Positions 53,865 through 64,000 of a stretch of 64,000 nt of DNA are shown piece after piece. The stretch is from Rugalucina vietnamica (taxonomy: Eukaryota; Mollusca; Bivalvia; Lucinida; Lucinidae). The translations under genes and the position numbers were made by a program. The stretch's first letter is position 1, and each line of letters begins with the position of its first letter. The notes under the pieces are model-generated. The model was not told where the DNA came from and did no database searches. It saw only the letters and a list, made by a program, of their open reading frames with translations. Where the stretch lies: contig OZ024875.1 in NCBI GenBank assembly GCA_964017185.1, positions 64,041,043 through 64,105,042 of the forward strand, read 5' to 3'.

Positions 53865-54058
53865 GTTCGGAAATATTTGCGAGAACTTTATTTTCGCGAA
53901 TTTGCTGCTTAGCGAATTCAAGTTTCTTGCTAATAAAGAATCTCTATAAGCCTGAAAGCCTACTTGAAACTCATTCCCAAATTTAAAACCTCGCGAATAA
54001 TTCAGAAATAGGAAATTCGCGAATTAAAAATCACGCGAAAATTTCCGAATTTACAGTA
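53865..54058. repeat. Short inverted-repeat element (ctgtaggttcggaaat ends)
   Basis: 'actgtaggttcggaaatatt' on the left and 'aatttccgaatttacagta' on the right are inverted, with 'ttcgcgaattt' words inside. Probably a small MITE; a diverged relative may lie at 45650-45840. Confidence 0.65.
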
Positions 54059-54070
54059 ATTTAAAAGTAT

Positions 54071-54355
54071 CAACATCAGGAAAACATGTCCGTGCAATGA
54101 ATACCCCCTTAAACCCCACTTTTATATAGCAAAACTGGGGTTTGCAGGGGTATACCTATTTTTCTTATTTTTGCTCCAAAACATAGATTGTGGGTACTCG
54201 TTAGAACCGCCTCGCCGAGGCGGTTCTAACGTGTACCCACAATCTATGTTTTGAGCAAAAATAAGAAAAATATCAAAAATTTTCAGCTGTAAATTTTCAA
54301 TTTTTTAAGCTCGAAAAATCTCTGTTTATTGCATGGGCAAGTTTTTCGTAATGAA
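54071..54355 (+). mobile_element. Palindromic MITE family F, most complete copy
   Basis: Ends 'catcaggaaaacatgtccg' and 'catgggcaagtttttcgtaa' are imperfectly inverted. The centre, gttagaaccgcctc-gccgaggcggttctaac, is a perfect palindrome, extended by 'tagattgtgggtac' / 'gtacccacaatcta'. It serves as reference for the copy opened at 25118/30206. Confidence 0.88.
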
Positions 54356-54839
54356 GGTAAGCAGTAAGGAAAACACAGTCTGATCAAATTGCATGGCCAT
54401 TTTACACTCACTTGTGCAATTGTTACATGACAAAGATAAGAAAGTGTGTTATATGTCTGTGAGATTATTAAAACATGTACCATTTTAAAATATTAAACAT
54501 TATGCAACTCTGTATAATAATTGTCTTAATATTGTTATTTTCCCCCATTTTGTCATCATGTAAATGCTGCATCAAACCTGTTTTTGTGCGAGGACCAAAA
54601 GTAAGAAGTCTGGGGCCTTCTCATATAAAATAACCAATGGTTCCACAAATGGATTAAATCTTGTGGTATATTTATTCGATGATATACCAAAAGAATTGAA
54701 TTTGAAGGCTATTTGATAGCCCCAAACATAGGAGCTGTACAGCCTTCGTATCATGAAGTCACTTGTGGAAAATAACGCCTTGTTCTGTTCTTTTAAATGA
54801 TCTGCCGCTTATTTATTCAGCACTACCGGTATGGTTAGC

Positions 54840-55446
54840 TTGCCTTTACAAAAGTACAGGAAGCACTCAACCTAGCGCCTGCGTCTGAAAATTTATGCTG
54901 TACCATCATGACCCTCCTAAGTGTTCTTGAGGTCAAGGTCACAGATTATGAAATTTTATATTAAAGGTTTTGGTTAAAGCTTTTATAATTTTATAAATCT
55001 ATATCTTGAACACATTGAAGGATCTATTTGATACTATGCCCCTGGTAAGTTATTGGTCTGAAGTTTTATGCTGTACCATACAGACCCATCTGAGTGACCT
55101 TGAGATCAAGGTCATGGACTTTGAAATTTTATGTTAATACAGGTATTAGAAGTCTATATCTCTTGAACGTGCATTGATCTAGTTAATATTCTGCCTGTTA
55201 TTAGATATTAGTCTGAAGTTTAATGCTGTACCATCCCAACCCACCTAAGTGACCTTGAGGTCAAGGTTACAGACTTCAAATTTTTATGTTAAAATTTTAT
55301 TTTTGGAAAAAAGTTTTCAGATGTCTACATCTTTTGAACATATTTGAACCAATTGATACTATGCCTTTTGCTTGATATTGGTCTTAAGTTCTATGTTTTA
55401 CCATCCCAACCAAGTTTAAGGTCAAGGTCGTGGATTTTGAATTTTT
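54840..55446 (+). mobile_element. Pearl-like family C fragment, duplication unit 1
   Basis: 'ttacaaaagtacaggaagc' resembles the family C 5' end; cores follow with 'gaccttgagatcaaggtcat' and variants at about 54932, 55099, 55252 and 55420. The 3' end is replaced by a D fragment. The same lies at 56512-57118 in unit 2. Confidence 0.78.
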
Positions 55447-56022
55447 ACCTGACCTGAGCCAAAGGCTCACAAATGAGCTTATAGTATACCTATGCTCCGG
55501 TGTCGGTCGTCGTCTGTCGTTTACAATATCAAAGATCTCCTCTGAAACCGCTAGGCCAATCAAAGCCAAACTTCATGTGGAAGGGGGAACAAAAGTTTGT
55601 ATAAATGGTCCAGGTCACATGACCAAGATAGCCGCCATGGCTATAAAAAGCAACAACCTTTAAAAATCTTCTCCAGAACCAGAAAGCCTATATGATTTTG
55701 AAACTTGGCATTAAGCATCAGGTAATGAAGCTCAACGAAGTTTGTATAAATCATGACTCTGGGATGACCTTGACCTATTTTACAGCAAGTTCAACTTAGG
55801 TCGCCCATGTGCTTGAATGAAAGTTTGTATAAATGGTCAAGGTGACCATGATGGCCGCCATGGCTATAAATAATAAAAACCTTTTAAAAGAACCAGAAGG
55901 CCTATGATTTTGAGACTCGGCATGAAGCATCAGGGAATGGAGCTTTACAAGGTTTGAATAAATCATGGCCCTTGAATGACCTTGACCTATTTTACAGCAA
56001 GGTTAACATAGGACGCCAATCC
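55447..56022 (+). mobile_element. Pearl-like family D fragment, duplication unit 1
   Basis: 'cctgagccaaaggctcac', 'aggtcacatgaccaagatag' and two 'gccgccatggctataaa' repeats. It is truncated by the duplication junction. The unit 2 copy continues to about 57845 ('ccaggggtgggtctgcccc', 'gtatacatgtaca'). Confidence 0.8.
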
Positions 56023-57118
56023 TATGTTAACAAATGTTTGATCAAATTGCATGGCCATTTTACACTCACTTGTGCAATTGTTACATGACAGAGTTAAGAA
56101 AGTGTGTTATATGTCTGCAAGATTATTAAAACATGTACCATTTTAAAATATTAAACATTATGCAACTCTGTATAACAATTGTCTTAATATTGTGTTATTT
56201 TGCCCCATTTTGTCATCATGTAAATACTGCATCAAACAAGCTACAGACTGACTTGTGTTTGTGGTAGGACCAAAAGTAAGAAGTCTGGGGCCTTCTCATA
56301 TAAAATAACCAATGGTTCTTCAAATGGATTAAAACTTGTGGTATATTTATATTTGATGATATACCAAAAGGATGGAATTTGAAGGCTATTTGATAGCCCC
56401 AAACATAGGAGCTGCATGAAGTTACTTGTGGAAAATATACACTAAAATGCCTTGTTCTGTTCTTTTAAATGATCTGCCGCTTATATATTCGGCATTCCCG
56501 GTATGGTTAGCTTGCCTTTACAAAAGTACAGGAAGCACTTAACCTAGCGCCTGCGTCTGAAAATTTATGCTGTACCATCATGACCCTCCTAAGTGATCTT
56601 GAGATCAAGGTCACAGATTATGAAATTTTATATTAAAGGTTTTGGTTAAAGCTTTTATAATTTTATAAATCTATATCTTGAACACATTGAAGGATCTATT
56701 TGATACTATGCCCCTGGTAAGTTATTGGTCTGAAGTTTTATGCTGTACCATACAGACCCATCTGAGTGACCTTGAGATCAAGGTCATGGACTTTGAAATT
56801 TTATGTTAATACAGGTATTAGAAGTCTATATCTCTTGAACGTGCATTGATCTAGTTAATATTCTGCCTGTTGTTAGATATTAGTCTGAAGTTTAATGCTG
56901 TACCATCCCAACCCACCTAAGTGACCTTGAGGTCAAGGTTACAGACTTCAAATTTTTATGTTAAAATTTTATTTTTGGAAAAAAGTTTTCAGATGTCTAC
57001 ATCTTTTGAACATATTTGAACCAATTGATACTATGCCTTTTGCTTGATATTGGTCTTAAGTTCTATGTTTTACCATCCCAACCAAGTTTAAGGTCAAGGT
57101 CGTGGATTTTGAATTTTT

Positions 57119-57845
57119 ACCTGACCTGAGCCAAAGGCTCACAAATGAGCTTATAGTATACCTATGCTCCGGTGTCGGTCGTCGTCTGTCGTTTACAATA
57201 TCAAAGATCTCCTCTGAAACCGCTAGGCCAATCAAAGCCAAACTTCATGTGGAAGGGGGAACAAAAGTTTGTATAAATGGTCCAGGTCACATGACCAAGA
57301 TAGCCGCCATGGCTATAAATAGCAACAACCTTTAAAAATCTTCTCCAGAACCAGAAAGCCTATATGATTTTGAAACTTGGCATTAAGCATCAGGTAATGA
57401 AGCTCAACGAAGTTTGTATAAATCATGACTCTGGGATGACCTTGACCTATTTTACAGCAAGTTCAACTTAGGTCGCCCATGTGCTTGAATGAAAGTTTGT
57501 ATAAATGGTCAAGGTGACCATGATGGCCGCCATGGCTATAAATAATAAAAACCTTTTAAAAGAACCGGAAGGCCTATGATTTTGAGACTCGGCATGAAGC
57601 ATCAGGGAATGGAGCTTTACAAGGTTTGAATAAATCATGGCCCTTGAATGACCTTGACCTATTTTACAGCAAGGTTAACATAGGACGCCAATCCATTTGA
57701 ATGGGAAATACTGTTAAAATGTCATTTGAAGGGCAAAACTTGCAGAAAATGGACAACTGGACTGGGGATGGAAGATGATTCTGTAAAGAATTTGGACCCC
57801 AGGGGTGGGTCTGCCCCCATCCTAGGGCAGTATACATGTACATAA
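57119..57845 (+). mobile_element. Pearl-like family D fragment, duplication unit 2
   Basis: Same as 55447-56022 but extends 150 bp further past the duplication end, showing that this is the original right flank. It lacks the terminal hairpin. Confidence 0.8.
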
Positions 57846-58093
57846 ACCAAAAAGCAAACCAAGCAAAACGCCTTGATACTACTGAAACAGCTAGAATAAG
57901 CACATGTCGATTTGTGGATTTTCGCCATTCAACAACACATTTAGATTGACTTAATAGAAATAGATTTTGAATTTTAATTAAATTTCAAGTGCTGTCACGA
58001 CCAGTCTACTTTGGCTGGACTATACAAAACTTAATTAGTATGTACACCAAGCGAGGATATCTAGATAAGGTCATGTTTGGACGGTAACTTTTC
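57846..58093. other. Intergenic DNA, nothing recognised
   Basis: AT-rich, no feature supported. Confidence 0.35.
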
Positions 58094-58175
58094 CTATCCG
58101 CTCTGTTTCTTCCAAGCCTCCCAGATGATGCCCTTCATCAGTTCTTTGAGAAATGCTCTAATTGAATCAGCAGAA
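58094..58175 (-). CDS. Candidate terminal exon, unknown protein
   Basis: After a good acceptor (tttttctctacag, minus) the frame reads SADSIRAFLKELMKGIIWEA..., then WKKQSG and a TAG stop: 26 residues, amphipathic and basic at the end. I recognise no family. It requires an intron of phase 2, and the frame immediately upstream (58176-58456) does not offer an obvious phase-2 donor. Either the donor is further away, or this is part of a decayed gene or transposon. Confidence 0.3.
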
Positions 58176-58456
58176 CTGTAGAGAAAAAAAAACAACATAA
58201 TTTTCTCTATAGATCAAATATTCACGAAAGACATCGATTGTATTGTAGTCTGACGTCCCAGACACCAAATTTTCAGTAATGTCGCAACGACTTTCCACAT
58301 TACTTGTACCACGAACACTAGGGTTAATATGTCCGGCCAAAAGCCTATGAAGGCGAAAGCCTGCATCGGCAATAGTTTGAGGAAACACATGTGACTAATT
58401 TCCGCGGCTTCCCGCGCAGATATTTGTTCTATACACTCAGGCGAATAAGCACACAA
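58176..58456 (-). pseudogene. Candidate coding relic, unknown protein
   Basis: The minus strand reads CAYSPECIEQISAREAAEIS and then, after an apparent +1/-1 shift near 58385, FPQTIADAGFRLHRLLAGHI and ESRCDITENLVSGTSDYNTI. The composition is coding-like and unlike the surrounding AT-rich repeats. I do not recognise it. A frameshifted transposon or host-gene relic is most likely. Confidence 0.3.
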
Positions 58457-59097
58457 AAGAGGACCATTTTTGGTCCTCCTTCAGCTTAATTGAATAATTG
58501 GACCGACACTTCATTAACACAGCAGGCACTGGACCCCAACCAGTTGAGACTGATTATTTTATTACTCAAAGATGGCTGAGAAAGACAAGGAATTCATTAA
58601 CATAAGAATCAATCTCTTATCCAGAAAATTCAACATCACTCTGAAACAATGATAATTGTGTGAATAAAAAAACAAACTTTTTTTTTTTTGGGGGGGGGCG
58701 GGGGAGGGAGGGGGCATTTTTCCAAGTATTTACACAGCTGGGATCGGCTAAGTTTTGACAATCCCCATGCAAAAATGAAATTTTGAGCATAAAAACAATT
58801 AGCATGAATATCAAACAAAAATTAAAATAAAAACTTATTTCTTTGGTAGAACGGGCGGGTTGTGATTTGTTGTTCAAACAGCTATTTCACTTCTATCAAA
58901 GTTCACATGAAAAGTAGGTATCAATATGTCACATTTATATGTGACATTTGGGAAATGTGACATCTGTTCAATACTTTGGGGGATTGTATTTTACTCTCGA
59001 TTTTAAGGTTTAACATGTGATGAATATGCATATCCTATCAGTGCAGATCTTGTATTTAGTTTCACATTGAAGAAAATTGGTACCAAAGATTCACATA
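58457..59097. other. Intergenic DNA with G-rich run
   Basis: A T9-G9 tract and G-rich stretch at 58679-58712. No gene seen. Confidence 0.4.
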
Positions 59098-59313
59098 TGA
59101 GCCTGTGCGTGAGAAAACCAACAATTTGGGTTCTGACCAGGTCTGACACAAACCAGCCTGTACAGACACAGAAGCAGGCTAGAACCTTGAAATTTTGGAT
59201 TTAAAACGAAGAAGGATTATACTATCCGTGCAGCGAAAACAAAGGTGCTGATAGTGCACAGATGATCTGTGGCTTTGTTTTCGCCTATGCAAATTGTTTG
59301 TTTTCTCACTATT
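59098..59313 (-). mobile_element. Palindromic MITE family A, copy 13
   Basis: 'tgagcctgtgcgtgagaaaac' on the left and 'gtttgttttctcac' on the right; the central palindrome is reduced ('gctgatagtgcacagatgat'). Confidence 0.8.
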
Positions 59314-60732
59314 CATATTATTTGTATATGTGAATGTGGGTAAACAACTGACCAGTATGAATTTACCCAATGCATGAAGAAGTGGTAAAGATCTTCCTTA
59401 GTAGTTTTAAAACAAATGTACCAAATTTTTACATGTCATGCTGTGAAGAACAAGATTGGAAAAAAAAAACAAAACAAAAAAAAAAAAAACACTTGCTATG
59501 CGTGTTTTTATCAGTGTGAAGAAATATGCATGAATGCTACATGAAATTTTACTGCATGCACAATTTTCATAGGCACATGGATTTTTCTAAATGAAATTCT
59601 TAACAATTACTTAGGGGCTGTGAGTGCACGTACACATGTTTGTCGAGTACTGACATTGTATGCATACGTAATATTCGCAATGAGCTCACATGACAGCCTT
59701 CATACATCAAAAGCCTGAATATCAAAAATAAACGAGAATAAAAAAAAGAATAAAAAAAAATAATAATGACCAAAGAAGGGCCAGCTTAAACTTTTATATT
59801 ACTTTAGCAACAAGTCAATATGACAAACTACATTTTGGGCACAACAAAAGGGCCCAAATATCGAGTTCAATGAATCATTTTTTTTTTCATTATGATTATC
59901 AAAAAAAAAAAAGAATATAATGAACGAACTTCTCATTGCTTCATAAATGTTCCAGTGCAACAGATTCATTTTAACATTAACTCTTTGATTTTTGTGATTA
60001 AATAAATAAGCAATCCCTTAAATAGAGAAGGAAAACATTTGAGGCTCAGTTTAGTTGAGCAAGAATATGCTGACAAAAACTGGAATATGCTTTTTCTTTA
60101 TGGCACAGTTGCACAGTTATATTGTGCATCTTATGCAATCAGGAAGTGGAAACATATAGTACATGTCTTACTGACCATCTGCCACTTATCTGCAGGGTAA
60201 TTAACAAGTTATTGTAAAGCCACAGTATGCCACTGTTTAATCACTATTTTATTACCTTTAATGAACTCCTGTTTTTCTGGAAATCAGAGAGATTTTGTTG
60301 CTTGTGCAGAAGGGTGTATAATTAGAACAGTCATTGCGATGAGAGCATGTCGAGATAGCAGCAGGAGTGAATCAACGATTACATGGACTCTTATAAATGA
60401 TAATTAACATGTACATGATAATCAGCGATAACCATTAGCAACTGTGGTGGTATGGCGATATACAACTGAATGTTAAGTACCTAAAATAAAACATCATATA
60501 CATGTTATGATAAATCTTTAAAATTGCGTTTGAATAACTTCATCACAAATGGCGGAAGATTTCAGGGTGTATACGAGTGAGCATCTGTCTAAACTTTGAG
60601 AGAAGCATATAATTTATGAAAGAAAATAACGTTTTGACAAAGTTGTGAACAGTTTTAGTGAGCTTGTGACTACATTTGGTGAAATGCATGGTCGCAATGT
60701 AAAAGGAGCCAGAAAAAAATAGAAATTAGAAG
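59314..60732. other. AT-rich intergenic DNA, nothing recognised
   Basis: A-rich tracts at 59460-59490 and 59740-59765. No exon-like frame of note. Confidence 0.35.
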
Positions 60733-61391
60733 GTAAAACAGCAGTCACACATTAGCGTACAAGGCAAACGTGCGCCGGGCATGTTGACAAAAATGTAAAA
60801 TTCAACATACGCCAGGAGCACGTCGGAGACACGTTAGTAGCGCGTTACATGCGCGTTTTGTACGCTTGGTGTACGCACGTTGATATACGTCGCTGTAAGT
60901 CGCTTAGCACTCCAGGCGCGTTTGGGCTCGAAAAAATTTAAACATGCATAACAATTTTCTAGAAGCTCGGCGTGTCCCGGGTGTTTGTCTTATACGTTTC
61001 GAATAAGTTCCACGCGCGTTGAATACGCTTCGAACGCGTTCGGCGCACGTTTGAGGCACGTCAGTGTACGCTACATGCGCGTTCTGATTTTAATAGATAT
61101 TGCTTCAGTACCGTGCTCCAAGCGTGTGTGAGACGCGCGCTGAACGTTTGCTGCGCGCCTGTAGCGCGTGCATAGCGTGTTTGGGACGTAACACAAACGT
61201 ACTCTAAAACTTAGAGATTTTTATATGTCCGACACACGCCTCAGTCACGCGCTACTGTGTTACTGCTATTTTAAAACGAGTTAAAGGAACAAATTAATTT
61301 TTATACGTCCAAAATCTTCAGCGTGTTGAGATTTTTCATACGCCAGGCGCGCGTTCGGTTATACGCTACAGCTTGACTGCTGTTTAAAATG
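60733..61391. mobile_element. CpG-rich TIR element, about 660 bp
   Basis: Inverted ends: 'taaaacagcagtcacacatt' then 'agcgtacaaggc' on the left; 'ggttatacgctacagcttga' then 'ctgctgttta' on the right. The interior is dense in CpG and in words like 'gcgcgtt', 'acgcgc' and 'gtacgc', in sharp contrast to the AT-rich flanks. No coding frame. Looks like a MITE whose interior is built from a degenerate short repeat. Confidence 0.72.
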
Positions 61392-62030
61392 TGTGATTTG
61401 CCCGCGATTTTCAACTTTCATGAATTAGCAAATATATATCATGGTTGTTCTTATCTGTTAGTCGCACATTTGTAAAAAGAATTGTATGTATGTGAAAGAT
61501 TTACTGATTCGGCCAAAAGGTTTTTCAGTCATGTCGACATAGAACATTTCGTATTTTAAATGCATGGTTTTATATGTATTCTAAACAGAAAGTCCTTGAT
61601 ACGATGTATATATATATATATAGTTTTTTACGTGAAACATTGCGATTCTGGACTCAATTACATATCCGTTGTCAATAACATGTTTTCAGTTTTCTCAAAA
61701 GGAGCAAAGCGTCTCTATGCTACATTTGAAATTTATGATAAGGGCCTTGACACAACATACATATTATTGAAATAATTGGTCTAACAACAGGTTCAATTAT
61801 GGCCAATTTTATGCCTGCTGTGCGATACAGATGGCGCTGCAGAGGTGCGATTTATCTATCCCATGAGCCGTTTCTATTTATAGCAACACAGTTTCAGGCC
61901 TGCTACGTCATCACATGTTATCGGTATGGGGGAAATTAGTACTGTGCCTTTCCAATACCTATTATCAGCAGATGCAGACTTTCTCCTATTCATCTACTTT
62001 TGGTCCGGCTCAATGACAACTGAGCGCCAG
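61392..62030. other. Intergenic DNA, nothing recognised
   Basis: A (TA)n tract at 61607-61621. A plus-strand frame at 61560-61775 has no recognised family. Confidence 0.35.
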
Positions 62031-62110
62031 TGGAATCTGACGCTGTACCTCTAGGCCACAGCACTACACCCGGGCGGGGATCGAGCTCGAGTCCTCACGC
62101 TACCGAATCG
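62031..62110 (-). repeat. Possible decayed tRNA-like / SINE sequence
   Basis: Minus strand 'gaggactcgagctcgatccc' followed by cgcccggg resembles a B-box, and 'tgctgtggcctagaggtac' an A-box-like stretch, but the order and spacing are wrong for a single tRNA. Weak. Confidence 0.35.
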
Positions 62111-62740
62111 AATGCATCCTATACTTACCGTTTAAACATTGATGTCCGTAACTGTCTGCTCGATTAAAATACGTATTGTTTAACATAGACAATATTTGAA
62201 GATTTGGTGTAGAAATTCGCTAATCTGTTTGTAAACCGAGACGGTAATGGAAAAGTCAACAGATTTAGATTGTCCGTTTGTTTAAGATTTATTCTTAAAT
62301 CGGAAAAGGTTTCTTTAAAGTGTTTCTCAAATCGACTTTCTTGTTTACTTTTGGAACTTCAAAATATTTGATTTGTGCTATATAGCACGGTCAAATTGTT
62401 AGCTAAATTAATTGACTATTCATTTATTCAAGTGGCATTATTTAATATCAGATTATGCTTTTTGTATGGAAGAAAACCAATACCCATCTATTGGGACAAA
62501 ATCTCAGTCATAAAATGATTTTGAAATATTATGCATATAAGGATTCATTGATAAGCCCGATCTGAGTCACTAAATATTGACCTAATCTTTGTTTATGCTC
62601 ATGCATATCATTTAGGATCCTATCTAAACAATAGGCTCAGTTACAGTGGCAGATCTAAGAATAGATATTATGTGACATATAGCACGTGAACAAAAAACTT
62701 CTTTACTCAATCCGCGAGGGATCGATAGGAGTTGATTACA
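62111..62740. other. Intergenic DNA, nothing recognised
   Basis: AT-rich with no feature supported; it may be upstream sequence of the candidate gene at 63076. Confidence 0.35.
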
Positions 62741-62981
62741 AATGAGCCGCATCGTGAGAAAACCGGATTTTTGCCTAGGCGAAAACAAAGGCGCAGATCA
62801 GCTTCGCGGTAACCGCGAAGCTGATCAGCGCCTTTGTTTTCGCTACTCGGATAGTACAATTCCTCTTCTACTTAAATCCGAAATTTCAAGCTTCTAGCTC
62901 TTTTCTGAGCTTGTACAGGCCGGTTTGTGTCGGACCTGGTCGGAAACCCCGAAGACCGGTTTTCTCGCGTCGAGGCTCATT
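62741..62981 (+). mobile_element. Palindromic MITE family A, copy 14 (best preserved)
   Basis: TIRs tgagccgcatcgtgag and ctcgcgtcgaggctca. The central palindrome (gcgaaaacaaaggcgcagat... with its inverse, 62780-62842) is almost perfect around cgcggtaaccgcg. It lies 94 bp upstream of the candidate exon at 63076. Confidence 0.9.
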
Positions 62982-63075
62982 AATACATCTACCCGACTGG
63001 ATGTCAATTTCTGTCAGATCAAAGTTTGTTCACCGATGACTTTTAGGATTACTTTATCAATTAAAAGTATTTGAA

Positions 63076-63121
63076 ATGTGGACACTTGTTCTCGGGTTTG
63101 GAATTTTGTTCTGTTGGACAG
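63076..63121 (+). CDS. Candidate first exon of a secreted/membrane protein
   Basis: ATG opens MWTLVLGFGILFCWT plus one base, followed by an excellent donor (acag|gtgagt). A short Met, a hydrophobic core and a phase-1 intron right after it are typical of signal-peptide exons in animal genes. G is at -3. A possible next exon at 63223 (after ttgtttcag) would add TPENRKCFPVPFLFKQ and stop, but the true partner may lie beyond the window. The product is unknown. Confidence 0.45.
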
Positions 63122-64000
63122 GTGAGTTTATTTTTTCAATTTTTAGATGGTTCTGTGAGATTAAAAGTTTTAAATAAAATAGACGATCTATCAAACTGTC
63201 GAAAATTAAATGATTGTTTCAGGAACTCCAGAGAACAGAAAATGTTTTCCAGTACCGTTTCTATTTAAACAGTAGTTGCAAGTTTAAACGCTTAAATAGT
63301 TCTCAAAAACTTAATGTTTAAAATTAAGCCATTTTAATCGCAATTGCCATTGCCTATCGTGGAAAACATTACCCTCCCATATCCCCTACCCATTTAAGGA
63401 GTGACCGGCAAGTTTGATTTTTTATGGAGTGGGCGGGATGAATCCAGAACCAAAATTTTCCAGAAACAAGTAAATTCTGTTGTGCGCTTTGTAGCAATAA
63501 ATGGATAGGCAGAGTCATGCCGCGGTTGTAAAAGTATCCAGACCCAAAACTATCCCCCATAGTCTCTTTCATCATTACGATGCATTTGACAGACGTGCTT
63601 TAACAATTTGTATGCACATGTAACACCTGGAACTAAATTTTGGGTCTTTGGCAAATAAATCAAACTTTTTATTTCACAGTTTTCTGTTGAGGAAAATGTT
63701 AACAAAACATAAATTAATTAAACGAAATGCCATATCATTACTTGTTTTTGTTATTTCTACCAAACCTCACGTTGCTGACCCTGGGTTAGTAGACAAAAAC
63801 AAACCCAAAGAATTTATGTGCTTTGCTTTACTGGAAATTTCAGTGCCATGAATGGTTTTATTCTGATTTTTTTATGGATTTCTCTATGATAATGCTTTTG
63901 AATGTACATGAAAATGATAGATATAGGCCTATTCTTGTTGAATGTGTCTGGTTATTGCGTTATGAATGTTAATTAGGTTTCGTTAAGTGTAGAAGTTTAC
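63122..64000. other. Right edge, presumed intron of the preceding candidate
   Basis: No recognisable domain. Acceptor-like 'gattgtttcag' at 63212-63222 is the only strong splice signal noted. The frames on both strands have no family resemblance. Confidence 0.3.

Larger units (their letters stand above)
54381..57692. repeat. 1.67 kb tandem duplication (two units)
   Basis: Unit 1 (54381-56022) and unit 2 (56039-57692) are almost identical over their length and share even short frames 1672 bp apart. Differences are small indels and scattered substitutions. Each unit holds a family C pearl-like fragment (gaggtcaaggtcac cores) fused to a family D fragment starting 'cctgagccaaaggctcaca'. The junction is 56023-56038. 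Confidence 0.93.

Noticed and set aside
55384..57335. Identical frames appearing twice 1672 bp apart, which could look like paralogous genes
   Set aside because: They lie in family C/D element fragments within a segmental tandem duplication.
63223..63268. Second exon of the candidate secreted protein (TPENRKCFPVPFLFKQ then stop)
   Set aside because: The acceptor is good and the phase fits, but the resulting 32-residue product is too short to trust without a transcript.
1..64000. Operons, CRISPR arrays, prophage or bacterial defence systems
   Set aside because: The window is clearly animal DNA with spliceosomal introns, SINEs and MITEs; none of the regular repeats has CRISPR-like repeat-spacer structure.

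Overview
This window is AT-rich, intron-rich animal DNA. I infer a mollusc, most likely a bivalve: the dispersed repeats are built like the oyster 'pearl' elements (terminal hairpin, 150-166 bp tandem cores, an ACGG/GTCC microsatellite block, terminal hairpin), and tRNA-derived SINEs, LINE fragments and palindromic MITEs are abundant. Nothing bacterial, plasmid-like or CRISPR-like was seen. The species cannot be named from the sequence alone.

One protein-coding gene can be reconstructed with confidence: the F-actin-capping protein alpha subunit (CAPZA) on the plus strand. Ten exons between 18725 and 49492 join in phase into 287 codons plus a stop, about the length of animal CapZ alpha (human CAPZA1 is 286 residues). 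The 864 bp of coding sequence are spread over about 30.8 kb, and the introns are mostly mobile-element debris. A likely first exon of a secreted or membrane protein (63076-63121, plus) lies near the right edge, and an unrecognised, possibly degenerate coding region lies at 58094-58456 on the minus strand.

Layout. 1-18.4 kb: a pearl-like end, palindromic MITE, pearl-like elements B (4192-5919) and A (7200-9566), a 62 bp satellite (6361-6918), a fold-back element (10361-12544), tRNA-like sequences, and a retroelement graveyard (15.4-18.4 kb) of broken reverse transcriptases and a SINE. 18.7-30.4 kb: CAPZA exon 1 and intron 1, which holds a LINE 3' end split by two DNA transposons (20.1-23.6 kb) and a four-level nested set of elements (25.0-30.4 kb). 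30.5-49.5 kb: CAPZA exons 2-10, with MITEs and pearl-like D elements in the introns. 49.5-64 kb: MITE clusters, a 1.67 kb tandem duplication (54.4-57.7 kb), a CpG-rich TIR element (60.7-61.4 kb) and the candidate secreted-protein exon.

I did not find a new multi-gene system. The most informative structure is the transposon stratigraphy: several insertions can be ordered in time, with exact empty sites or target-site duplications readable from the window itself. The Helentron-type elements insert between T residues without target duplication, which matches known Helentron behaviour.
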